A stretch of 64,000 bases of DNA, from the NCBI GenBank assembly GCA_002189035.1, contig NEEC01000007.1, forward strand, positions 1,984,001-2,048,000. The letters are read 5' to 3'. The stretch is from Utricularia gibba (Eukaryota > Streptophyta > Magnoliopsida > Lamiales > Lentibulariaceae). Shown here piece after piece: positions 10,110-21,563 of the stretch; position 1 is the stretch's first letter; every line of letters starts with the position of its first letter. Under the pieces are notes generated by a model, which was not told the origin of the DNA, made no database searches, and was given only the letters and a program-made list of their open reading frames with translations. Position numbers and translations under genes: made by a program.

Positions 10110-11583
10110 ATGAAGAAATCTTTTAAGGATTCTCTCAAGGCCCTTGAAGCCGACATTCAACATGCCAATACTCTGTATACTTCACGCCTCCTTTCTCAAT
10201 TCTGGGTTTTTCTTTGATTCTCTCACTTTTTTTCTTTTGTTAATATCTTCTTGCTCTATTGTTTCTTTCCCACCGCTTTTGGGTTGTTGGTGTTAAGTTT
10301 TAGATGTTGTTGTTATTTTCCACCATGGCTGACACGAAGGGGTCGCCTAATTCCTTGATATTTTGGAATCTTGTTGTGCACTGCATTCGCACATGGTATG
10401 ATCGCGGATGGATTATTGTATTTATGAGGAAAGTGCTTTGTCGTTTCGGTTTTGTTGTGGAGCCTCGTCGTCAGAACTGCTGAAAGTCTTTTGTTTACCT
10501 TGCAAGTTGTTGTTATAAGCGTCCATTTATGTGAATCATTGGTGGTTATGGCCGCCCACCTTATTCTTCCTTGTAAACGTGTGATAAATTGTCTGATTTT
10601 CTGTTGTTTTGATGGATAAAGGGCGTCGGATTACCCAACAGAATACGATGGTGGGTGCTTCCAAATGAGGCTATCGTATAGCCCCTGTGCACAGATTTTT
10701 CTCTTCCTAGTCCAGTGGACTGATTGTCATCTTGCTGGTGCCCTTGGCCTGATTAGAATCCTCATCTACAAGGTTAGAATATTCACCATTCAAGGCAGAA
10801 TTGGAGCTTATAGTATTCGAAAGAACGGACTGAGTATTACTGTACGAATCCATCTTGCCAAGTTGGTGAATAATACCCAGATTTTGGTGTTTTCAGGCAT
10901 TTGAGGATGGGAAGACAACCATGTCACTATATGAAAGAAAAGCTAGTCTAAGGGAGTTTTATGGTGAGAATCAGCTGAAATTGTAATAACGATCTGAAAC
11001 TTGCTCCTGTCTGAAAAAAAGCTGGCTATGGAATGCTACCTGCAGGAGTTATATTTCCTTCTTTGCTGCAACTTCAGAAGGGATTAACGGATGTTGAAGA
11101 GCGAAAACAGCGGCAGCTATGCGAAACGAAGTACAGGAAACACGATGAAATGGATAAAGGGAAGCTCTCTGAAATTGAACTCGAGAGGGAGGAAGAATGT
11201 GGGATTTGTATGGAGATGGATACCAAAGTCGTCCTCCCCACCTGCAGTCATTCCCTGTGCATGAAATGCTTTAGGGATTGGTAAGCTAATGCAACAGATC
11301 CTTGCACTGATTAATGCCTTTGTTTCCTTGAATGCACCCCAAAACTTGTGTTTTTATCCTTCCTTTCAACAGGCGAAGTCGATCACAATCTTGTCCATTC
11401 TGTCGGGACAGTCTCAAGAGGGTGAACTCTTGCGAGCTTTGGATCTATCCGAGTAATTTCGACATCGTTGATTTATCAGCCATCGTGAGGGAAAATCTGA
11501 AGAGGCTCTACATGTACATAGACAAGTTGCCGCTCGTCGTTCCCGATCAAATGCTGGTTTTCCATGATCCATATGGTCGATGA
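10110..11583 (+). CDS. AIRP2: RING-type E3 ubiquitin ligase, AIRP2-like
   Basis: Five exons (10110-10174, 10622-10772, 10897-10963, 11046-11280, 11373-11583) give 242 residues, the length I remember for Arabidopsis AIRP2 (At5g01520). The conserved N-terminus has SFKDSLKALEADI, then a hydrophobic QWTDCHLAGALGLIRILIYK segment. A C3HC4 RING lies at about 145-185 (CGIC, CSH, CMKC, CPFC). AIRP2 is a cytosolic E3 ligase that promotes ABA and drought responses by targeting ATP1 (SDIRIP1). For exon 4 the acceptor at 11044-11045 was preferred over one at 11020-11021, because it restores the family wording FY-x-V-I-FPSLLQL. The gene is convergent with the CBM20 gene, with 339 bp between stop codons. 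Confidence 0.9.
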
Positions 11584-11922
11584 ACATTTCATGCTGAAGA
11601 ATGTAAGCTTATTGTACATATGGTTTCACACGTTGCATTTTGCTTCTTCAAGATTTATGAAGTGTAAAAATGCACTCCTACATGGTATCTTCTCACTTGC
11701 CTACTTTGTGTACACAGTCAACCTTATCACACCTTGAAAGTTAAGTGTTCTTACTGTTCTTTGTTCAACCATGATGCTTGTTCCTTGGAACATGAAGTGA
11801 TTACAGCCCTTATGTTGAATGATGAGTATGGCAATGGAATTTGACATTTATTGACAATCTGTTGAACATTGAAGATCACCAACATCCAATATGGAAAAAC
11901 AAGTATATGCACAGCAGAAAGG

Positions 11923-13475
11923 TTACTGGAGTCCAAAATTTTCCAGAAATTTCAGAAGAGTCCTTTTACCCCACTGCAGATCTCTTTCCAGTTGCTCTTT
12001 TGCATAAACTGATTGTTCTTGAAACTCCACTGGATGCATTGAACCAGATGATCCAAGCTCCTGTGCTCTTGACTACATGAAATAAAGGGCGTTGATGATC
12101 AATCGAATAGCATCGGTAGGATTGTTGAAAGAATCAAGCAATTACCTCATTATCAGTAGGATTGTTGGTTTTAATCGTGTTTTCAATGGCATAGTGATTC
12201 TCCTCTTCTGCTCCTGTGATCCGTTCCTGAGGCATGGCTAATCCTGGGACTGGAACTGTAACTCCATCGTCTGAATCCAGCCACTCTTCATCTTTGTAAT
12301 CTGAAAAACTACTTCCATACGTCTGCTCACCATCATTTCCTGATGATGTTCCACCATCCTGCTCCACAGTAACAACAGCAGTAGTCTCCTTAGTGGCATG
12401 ACTATCCGCCATGATAGGCGCTGGAGGAATTTGATCGGACCTCACCTGATCATCGGCATTAGAAACTCTTTCTACATCATCACCTTCCTTCCCAAGTACT
12501 GACTGGTTTTCACTGCAGGCAACAAATGATGAACTTCCATTGATACTCAAAGGTGCATTGAAATCCGTGTCAAGTTCCTCCTCAAACATGTTTTGCAGTT
12601 GAGGGTTATCATCCCAACCCTCAAAAACGATTATTGTTTTTTCACTATTGCTTGTTTCGAGAGATCTATCAGAGCCGGGCTGCCATGAAAGGATTGTAGC
12701 ATCACTCATGAGTATGAACTTGTATTTGATAACTTTCCCACAAGGTATATCCTGTCAACTCAACAAGAAAAAAAAAAAAAAAAAGCAACCCAACCATTTT
12801 ATATCTGCCACAGGGGAATCAACCAAAAAAGAAAAAGTTAATGTGGCTGGTTTCTTACAATATCTGCAGTCCATACATCACCGTCAGACCAACTTAGTGC
12901 CACACCATCAGATGGATTCCATAGTCCTAGAACTGGATCATCTCCTACCAGTGCAAATCTCTGGCCAAATTCACATTTTTTCTTCAATTTGAATTGAACG
13001 CGAGCAGTTTCAGGATGGTGCTCTATATCACAAACTAAGCATCGTCATTAAAAGACAAAGAGGCACCTCCATTTCAAATGAAAAATTTGAAAATTACGTG
13101 AATTCTCAGCTTGCGTTTCTTCATTTTCTACAGATGTCTGCAAAGGTAAATGGACTAGCATTACAACAACCATACTTAATCAAATATCATTGTCTTGGAT
13201 TCTTTCTCCAAGAAACAGCCTATATTCCCATAAAGAAGAAGCACTGGAAAAAAAATACCAAGAAACAGCAGCACAGACACCTGAGAAGAAGATGCGTGGA
13301 AAACGGAACGAAAGAACTTGGGGTCGTTGGATACAGCGAGTGGCAAACAATTCCCAACTCTCTTATGATACCCGTTGCAAGGAAAGGTAAGCTCTCTCGA
13401 ACACAAGATCGCCCTCTCCTGCGGAATCCCTTTGCACGTAAACAGCCTCGAGTGAGAGGTTCCCAGCATTTTCAT
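11923..13475 (-). CDS. CBM20 starch-binding-domain protein (At5g01260-like)
   Basis: Five exons (13475-13281, 13137-13098, 13022-12859, 12751-12146, 12072-11923) total 1155 nt, giving 384 residues. The first 65 residues are rich in Ser, Arg and Lys with few acidic residues, as in a plastid transit peptide. A family 20 carbohydrate-binding module spans about 84-178. It shows RVQFKL, FALVGDDPVLGLW, WTADI, IKYKFIL, WQPG and IIVFEGWDD; the two Trp positions are the usual starch-binding sites. A long acidic, low-complexity region follows, then a conserved C-terminus ending in KFLENFGLQ. No catalytic domain is attached, so a role as a starch-associated accessory or scaffold protein is inferred. The second exon is only 40 nt. 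The four introns are GT-AG. Confidence 0.85.
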
Positions 13476-14930
13476 TCGGGTATGGCTTGACAAACTGGGT
13501 TATCGACAAAGAGTGATTCTTTCAAATGCAAGAACCAAGATTCAGTTCGATTCGAATGATGGGTATTAGCTGGTGGGCTTCCAAGCCAGTGACCGAAGTT
13601 CCATCTTAGTCATACAATTCAAAGCATACTCACTGGGATTCTTAGATTCCGGGACGACAATTGGTGAGCCTCTCCTTTTGGATAAGTTGGCAGAATTCGC
13701 CCATTCTACCGGATGATTACAGAAGGTGACGTCTTGATCCTCCTCGACTACTACTTAATGATGTTTTTTTATGGTGTTTTTCTATTGCCAGAAGCAGAAA
13801 CACAACAGGAGATCGGATTGACCGAAGGAGATGGCTGGGCCAACACCGAGGAGCCGGGTCACGGGGATGACCCAACGAAGAGGCTACGGCGGCTGGTGCA
13901 CCGGGACCAGAGTCCCGGGCTACGCCACGGACCACTAGCCCTCCAGAATACGTCTGGGCCTCTGGGCAGGGCAACGTAGACAGATAGGGCCGCGTCCAGG
14001 TTGGGCCTCGTAAACGGATTGGGCCACATAGATAGACCCATGAATTCGGTTCCCAACTCCGGATTATCACCTCCAATTTTGACACCACAAACCGCAATTC
14101 AAAATCCGATTTAAAAAAAAAGATTAAAAACATGATTTAAAAAATAAAAACCGAAACCACTAATCCGGTGCGGGTCGGGTTGGGTGTTGGAATCCGGTGG
14201 GGATCCGTGAAACTTAACCAAATGAGGCATGTGCCTCCAAAACAACACCTCCTCCTCCATAAATCAAGTACGTGTGTGGTGCAGATTCCACGTAGGACGT
14301 ACAAATTAAATGTTACCTGGTATTCATTCATTCATATGTCACACTCCATAATTAAATCAACACAATCATCAACATTTAATACCCATGACGTGACACAACA
14401 TGCAAAATACACGCACCTTCAGACATACATCGATCGCTTGCCACACCTTGTACTAAAATTGCACACCATACTCCATTCATTAAATCAAACTCCATGCCAC
14501 TGCAATGAAAAAAAAAAGGAATATATTAATAAAGAAAAAAAAAGAAAGAAAGAAAGAAAGACAATGGCACGTTCATAAAGAGGCGTGTGGGCCCCCAGAA
14601 AGTGACACGTAAAGTCTCACTTTCCGCACCAATTTGCCCACTTGATGTTGACCAAAATTGAAATAAAAACCGCCTCCTTTCCTCAACTATTTATCCATGT
14701 AATTACGGTAAGTTTAGTGGGGAAAACATAAAATTGGGAAATTCATGGGTTTCATATTATTTATTGAAGAGTCAACTCAGTTTGAAAATTTTTAATACTA
14801 CATTCGGTTTCTTGTAATTAACTGCACACCACACAACACCACCTCCGACAGTACGTAAGTAACCCATTTGTTGTTTTTTTTTAATATGAACACCTTCGGT
14901 TGTTGACGGCACGGCGGCGGCGATCTGGGC
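13476..14930. other. Intergenic DNA, no gene seen
   Basis: This region holds the promoter side of the CBM20 gene and the 3' side of the LAX gene. A purine tract with GAAA repeats lies at about 14535-14563. The open frames at 13713-14133 have no family resemblance. Confidence 0.5.
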
Positions 14931-16953
14931 TTAGCTCCGGTGCCGCGACGGCGGGCACTGGTAACACTTGGCGAACAGCCCGAACTGATCCACTTGTCTC
15001 ACGAAATTGGTGATGCTCGCCCACCCTCCGAACGCGAAGCCGACAACCAGGACCCAGATCACGATGAAGGCGTTCACGACGTACATCGTCGCCCAGCTCC
15101 GGAGGAACGCCGGCGGCTTCTCGGCGGCGTTCTGCAACAATGGAGATGAAATCATGGTGATGATCACAACTCGCCGGAATGGAGACCCTCCACCTGTATC
15201 TCATGGTCCCGTTACATGCATTTAATGCCACCCGAAAAAATAAAATCAATTAAATTAAATTCTGTGCATTTAGTGCAGCCCTGACCTATTAAATGACTCA
15301 CTACCTGTCTTTTTACCAATTTTTAATATAGATAAATAATAATAATAATAAAAATGTCTGAAAGGAACACACTCTTTGGTTACCTGACGAGCTGAGGGCG
15401 TTCTGTACGTGAGCATATGCGCAATAGCGGGTATGATGTAGACGGTGAAGCTGACCAGGAGAGCCCCCACGGCGGAGTTGATCGGCCCGAAGAAGGGGAA
15501 GATGATGGCCAGGAACCAGATGGGAATCACGACCGGCAGCCTGGCCAGCGCTCTGAGGCAGATGCTTCTCGTTTCGTGAAGCCCGATCACCTTTTCCCAT
15601 ACGAAGTACAATGGGGTGCAGGCGAACCCGAATGTGATGAACTGCGCCACGCAGCTGAGTTAACTATGAATGTAATAGGAAAGGAGTGTTTCCGGGGCGG
15701 CGGTACCTGGTGAATGAGCATCAGGATCACGGCAATGTCGCGCCAGGCGGATCTCGGAAGCAGAGAGAAGGCGTTGGAGTGGTTAAGAAGCTGATCGCCA
15801 AACGCCCAATACACCGCAGTCGCGGAGGGAATCGTCAATGTGAAAACATACAGCGTTGCGTACAAGTAAATGTACTTGAACTTCCTCGGCTTCCACATAG
15901 CGTGCATGATTTCCCTGTACAGGGAAGGGCGGTTAGCAGACTGAAGATGGGTCGACTGTCAGGGAAACAAGATAACTAACACGGTGACGGCATGTCCACC
16001 GAAGGTGTAGAGTATGTTTGTGGCGCCGGTGAAGTAAAGTACGAGCTTCTTGGGGCCGGAATGATGCACATTTTCGACCTGGCCGTGGACCAACGCCGCG
16101 ATCGTCAGATACCAGGCGGTGTAGGTAGTCATCCCAAGTCCCAAAAACGACCAAATTCGGTAGTTATGGAAAGAAGGAATGAAGACAGTAGTTGCACAAC
16201 ATGCTCCAAATATGTATGTCCAAGTCCTCTTGTCCAAGTGATCATTTATGTAGTATATGTTACTGCATACACAAACTGTATCAACTCCACTTCAGAGCCC
16301 TGCAAAAGGAAGTATGCATTTAACTGATTACCTTGCACAAGCAATGAGTTGAATGACGGAGCCAAAGAGAAGAAAGGTGCAGTTAAATGCTAAGCCCACA
16401 GCTTTCCCCACGGGACCTAATAATCCATCGAGAACTTCGAACCACTGTAATGATCATACAAGAAACGATGAAAAGTTTTTCCTTTTGTTGTTTTCTATCA
16501 GCAATGGAGTTTGATTTGATTACCTGAATGACATGGTTTTTGAAGCTAACACCTTCCTTTTCCCTTCTACTTCGATATTCAACATATAAAACACTGATTA
16601 AATAAGCTGTCCAGCTGCCCATCAATCCATAGAACACTTGGAATATGATCCCAGAAAGCATTCCCAGTTGGGAAAATGAGTATGGAAGGGTTAACAGAAC
16701 TTGAGCTACCTGTTACCAAGAGTTAGAAATGGGAGCAAGGTCTTGATCTGCGAATGAAACGAGTGTAGGAAGAAGACGATACTTGATTGGAAGCACAGCT
16801 GAACCAGGCATCCCAAGATGAGCCGCCGTGCCAGAGTATGTGTCTAATACTGAAACCATTTTGCTCCTCCGCGTCCGCCGCAGCTTCCCCGTCGTTATCC
16901 GATTGGCTGAGGCTGGGTACAATAGCCTCTTCAGCTTGCTTCTCGCTCAACAT
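14931..16953 (-). CDS. LAX1: AUX1/LAX auxin influx carrier
   Basis: Seven exons (16953-16783, 16709-16524, 16444-16332, 16262-15981, 15914-15707, 15641-15384, 15131-14931) give 472 residues. The protein is a plasma-membrane proton/auxin symporter of the amino acid/auxin permease family. Nearly the whole length follows the AUX1/LAX pattern: HGGSSWDAWFSCASNQV, SFSQLGML, SWTAYLISVLYVEYR, FIPSFHNYRIWSFLGLGMTTYTAWYLT, GGHAVTVEIMHAMWKP and GFGGWAS-like wording near the end. About ten or eleven membrane helices are expected. The C-terminus after CYQC is only seven residues, shorter than in many family members. The neighbours match the At5g01240 (LAX1) and At2g38120 (AUX1) regions; LAX1 is preferred but not proven. 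A leader intron is likely upstream of 16953. Confidence 0.93.
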
Positions 16954-19132
16954 TCTTCTTCAATTCTCGGATCTAAAAAAAGACGCCAAAACCCATCAAA
17001 CCATGAGACAAATACAGAGCAACAGTCGCATACCCAGACAAATTGAAAAATAAACCAGAAAAATCAACTACTGAATCAATTTCCCAGATCAATTGCTTCG
17101 AGCAGTCTCTTTCCGAGACTTCCCTGGACAATACAGAGGAAACCCAGTTCCGGAAAAGAAGAAGTTATTGCACCCAGCCCAAAAGATATCGCATTTACGC
17201 AAAACACAGCTAAGTTGATACTATCAGATCACTCTACAGAGCTGTATCTGTGAGTGTTTTGAAATGAATGCGCTTCTTCATTTGGGTTCTTAAATTTGTC
17301 AAAGGCGGCGAGTGATCACACCTCAAAAGCACCAAAATCTTCCTTATTTGCGCCTGGTGAGAGAAGAAGACAGAGGTAGGTTTGTGCAGGAAAACAAGCC
17401 AGCGGAGATAAGAGGAAAAGGGGACACTTTCCGGTACACAGTGATAACTGATATCAATTCCACAAGTTAAATGAGCTTCTTTCTTCCTTCTTTTTTTTTC
17501 CTTTTCGGTATCAGCAAAGAATGAAACTTCCGAAAGACAACCATGGACTAGGAATTTACAGTTGATTTGTAAGAAAGATTCAACCTTGTTATCTCATAAT
17601 TTTTAGGAATAATGCTCAGATCTGGGCTACTAGAATCGGCATTCAAAATCCCATGCTGTGACCATCCCTCTCATACGCTATTTTGATTATTTGTCTTCTA
17701 CTGATGTGATTTTACGTGGGATTATTCCAAGCCAACACAGCACCAAATATATTTAAATAACACCTTCTCTCAGTGGAAGGCAATGATTAGAGTTAGAGGG
17801 CTAGGGCTAGTGCTAATGCTCCATTATCCACAGGTCATACTTCTCTGCGTTGATGATGCTGAACTTTGACATTCGTTGATGACTCTTTTCAAGCCCACTG
17901 AGCCGATTCAGCCACTAACACATTCCATTACCAAGTTCATGGAGCCCCCTAAACGAGCTCTGACCTGCATCGCTCACCCAGACTCCATACACCCCTTCTT
18001 TGTTTACCCATGGCATGGTTCCTCACCATCAGACGCACACAGAGATAGATATGGTTGAAGAGAAGAGTGTTGTGGGTTTTCTTCTTTTTTCTCTGGGGTA
18101 GATGGAGAAGTAATGGGTACGTTGTGTTTGATGAGTTGGCGTTGTCATTGTGATGAGTCACTGGGGTCACTTATGGATCCATCCATTTCAACTGAATTGC
18201 ATCATCATCTTCATCATCATCTCAATTCTCATCCCCACCACCATTACCACTACCACTCCACCTCCATTCATTGCTCCTATTCCTCTCCTCTTAAATATAT
18301 ATACAACATGCGGATCCATCACCCTTCTGCCCACTTCATTCAAAGCCAGAAACCAAAAACCAGGAACGCAGTTTCCTGATAAACAGGATATCTCAACCCC
18401 CCTTTCTTTTTTCAAAATGAGGTTATCTGCCGTGGCTGGTCTACACCCAAAAGTGATAGCGAAATGTAGGCTCCATAATCAACTCATTTCCCAAAGTGTG
18501 GCTCCAGAAGCCATCCATTTCAACTACTCAGGGTAGCTAGAGCAGCACTACGCATGTGGCAAATGGCGTTCCTTTGTGAAATGATGGGTGGAAACCCATG
18601 GTGCAGGTATACCTAACACAGGAAAACAAAGATGTAAAGAAACTGTCTGGCCGATGGGCATCATTCTTTCACTACATCAATTCTACTGAAATTAAGTATT
18701 TGGTGAGGTGAGTGAATGCAAAGTTTATGTAAACAATAAACGTGAATCATATTAGAAAAAATTAGATGTTATTTGATACATAATTTATTATATATTTTCA
18801 TTCATCCACTTCCATGAAACAATATGCAAGAGTCTGCAAAGTGGCTTTACATAATTGAGAATGATTTTATTGAGCCGTGGCCAAGCGACTAAATGACGAT
18901 GAAATTATTGTGGGCTGCTTTTAAATTTTTTAAAATGCCCACGTGATGGCGTCAACAAGGAAAACAACTGCTGACTTGGGCCGAACTCTCCATGAAAAAG
19001 CAAGAATGTTCTTTTGACCACAACAAGAAGGGGGGTAGCCACCCCTTCAAAAAGTTGTGTGGGTTCCATTTCCAAGATATTTATAATATAATATTGATTA
19101 TTTGTTTGGAAATTGGAATAAAAAATTAATGT
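16954..19132. other. LAX promoter and intergenic DNA
   Basis: The first 400-500 bases probably hold the LAX 5' leader. Beyond that I see only short unrelated open frames and a CAT/CAC-rich patch at about 18200-18270. Confidence 0.5.
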
Positions 19133-19197
19133 TGGGCCAGAGGGTTTCTGGGCTGGGCCTAAGATGAAAGCTCAAGAAATTGTCTTGGAAAGGCCCA
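19133..19197. promoter_or_regulatory. Site II (TGGGCC) cluster with telo-box
   Basis: Three TGGGCC motifs lie at 19133-19138 (+), 19154-19159 (+) and 19192-19197 (-, seen as GGCCCA). A telo-box, AGGGTTT (reverse of AAACCCT), lies at 19141-19147. The cluster is about 225-290 bp before the TRM7 start codon. Site II elements bound by TCP factors, combined with telo-boxes, mark promoters of plant translation and ribosome-biogenesis genes. That fits a tRNA methyltransferase. Confidence 0.6.
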
Positions 19198-19421
19198 GAA
19201 GCTTTGTCCACACCCTAATTTTGATTCCATGAATAGCGGTTGAAGTCTTCCATGTTCGCGGGTGTCTCCTTTTTCATTGTAATGTGAACTGTGAAATTGG
19301 CACTTGGCATTAGACTGTGCGCGGACCGTTCTGTGTCTGCGGTCGGGAATATAGGGAGGCAAGGTCTACCATTTTTTTGTGAAGAAAGTGAGGGGAAGCC
19401 GCAAAGTTGCTGCTTTGTGAA

Positions 19422-21292
19422 ATGGGGAAGGCTTCGAGGGATAAGCGGGTGATTCCTCGAACCTTGCTTGCGATTTGTGTACGCGTTGTTTTTTATTCTA
19501 TTTTAAAGTTATCTAGAATTGAGTTTTTTCCATTATATTTGCAGGATATTTACTATAGGAAGGCTAAAGAGGAAGGATGGAGAGCCCGAAGTGCTTTCAA
19601 ATTGCTTCAGATAGATGAGGAATTCAACATATTTGAAGGTTTGTGGCTTACTCCATTGCCATACCAGTGCTGTCTATTTTAAGGTTTTAGAGCAAAACTT
19701 ATTTTTTTTTACTTGATCCGTATAGGGGTGAAAAGAGTGGTAGATTTATGTGCAGCTCCTGGAAGTTGGAGTCAGGTATGTGTGATGTTTCATGCTGAAT
19801 GCAATTGTTGTAAGGTTTTATTGACAACCAGTGATTTGTATTTTCTTTATGCAATTTAGGTTTTGAGCCAGAAGATTTATCTGCCTGCAAAGCGGTCACC
19901 AGATTCTATGTATGTTTTGTTGTACGGTTTTGTAGCTTCTGACTCGCAAGATGAACTTCCAATGAGTTGCATACTTACTTTGTGTTCCTTTCAATTTCCA
20001 GTGTTGGTGATCTACCTCTTATTGTAGCCATTGATTTGCAGCCTATGGCTCCTATAGAAGGTGTTATTCAGGTTCAAGGGGATATAACAAACGCCCGGAC
20101 AGCTGAATTGGTTGGAATATATCTCCCTTTTGTATTTATCGATGCGGTACTCTGTGGCTAGCTCATAATATAGCGATGGCTCCTTCATGACAGGTAATTC
20201 GGCACTTTGATGGAGGCAAAGCTGATCTTGTTGTATGTGATGGTGCACCTGATGGTCAGTGATGCCATTCTGATACTTATGAATATTTATACCACGAGGA
20301 GATGTCATTTTTGTTTCTGTAACCACGTTGTTCTTATTTCAGTAACAGGCCTTCATGATTTGGATGAATACGTTCAATCCCAGCTCATCATAGCGGTTAG
20401 GTTTCTGCCCTTCCAGTTCTCGTTTAGGTGTTTCACAATTGGCACTTGTGACGTAGCTTGTTTATCAGCTTATGCGTTAATCCATGGCAGGCTTTAACTG
20501 TTGTTACGCACATACTTAAAGTTGGTGGAAAATTCATCGCAAAAATATTTCGAGGAAAAGACACCAGCCTCCTTTACTGTCAGGTTGAACGGCCTCCATG
20601 CTGTTTTCTTTTCATGCATACCCTCTTCTTTCTCATCAGATTGCGTTTGCTAGAGATGCAAGAGCGTTTCATAATACTGTGCATTCTATCATCGCTGCAG
20701 CTTAAGTTGTTCTTCCCACAAGTAACTTTTGCCAAACCAAAGAGCAGCCGAAATTCAAGTATTGGTATTCAAAAATTCGTTCTTTGTGATCTTGATCCCT
20801 TGATTTTTCATCTGAAAATTCCTTTTCAAATTTATCTCCATGAATTGTATCTTGTATCAGAGGCATTTGCAGTATGTGAAAACTACTCACCCCCCGAAGG
20901 CTTTAAAGAAGAGGATCTTCATCGACTCCTGGAGCAAATTGGAAGTCCATCCGGAGCCGACGACTTTGGTAGTTTCTCTGTGAATCTCTCACATTTTGCT
21001 GCCTCTGGCATAATATCTGAAAGTGTTGAAATGCTTTCCATCACTGACAGACTGCAGCAGTGGATGGTTAGAGGGACCAAACAAGGTCTATATCCCATTC
21101 CTGGCCTGCGGAGATTTGAATGGCTACGATTCCGATTGCTCGTATCCCCTCCCAAAGTCCGCTGACGGCTCCTACCGGTGCTTAGACCCTGTGCAACCGC
21201 CCATTGCGCCGCCTTATAAACGTGCGTTAGAATTGAAGAAAGCTTCCAACCATGGTGTCCAGGCGCTTGAAAAGCTTACCCTCGGACCCTAA
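19422..21292 (+). CDS. TRM7: TRM7-type tRNA 2'-O-methyltransferase (FtsJ/RrmJ family)
   Basis: Eleven exons (19422-19448, 19545-19638, 19726-19775, 19860-19909, 20002-20110, 20194-20254, 20343-20395, 20491-20583, 20701-20764, 20861-20968, 21051-21292) give 316 residues. The enzyme uses S-adenosylmethionine to methylate ribose in the tRNA anticodon loop (positions 32/34 in yeast Trm7). The SAM motif is [12 protein letters not shown]. The K-D-K-E catalytic set is visible as [20 protein letters not shown] and NSSIEAF. The wording follows Arabidopsis At5g01230 closely, including [22 protein letters not shown] and PPIAPPYK near the C-terminus. Rectification of every intron phase supports the model. 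The gene is convergent with the OCTOPUS-like gene, with 271 bp between stop codons. Confidence 0.93.
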
Positions 21293-21563
21293 AGCTCGCT
21301 GTCTGCATCTCGCAGGTGTATGGAATATTTAGATTTCATGAGAACTTGTATTTCCTCCACACACTATCAGAACCCATTGTAAAGAGAAATGATTCTCAGG
21401 CACAGACTGCGAAGACAGGCAACTGAAATTCTTGTCATTATTACCATCAAGTATAGGAGAGAACTTCCCCGACCAAGATTGTGATCAAACCAGACAGGCT
21501 ATTACATTACACAGCAGAATGCAGCAAATTTAGCCTTGCCCATCTAAACAGCAATCTTAGATA

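Noticed and set aside
11022-11045. Alternative upstream acceptor for AIRP2 exon 4
   Set aside because: It would add eight residues not seen in the family; the acceptor ending at 11045 restores the conserved wording.
13713-14133. Overlapping open frames on both strands
   Set aside because: No domain, no splice context and no similarity that I can recognise.
18150-18536. His/Thr-rich open frame
   Set aside because: Created by a CAT/CAC microsatellite-like patch; no supporting features.
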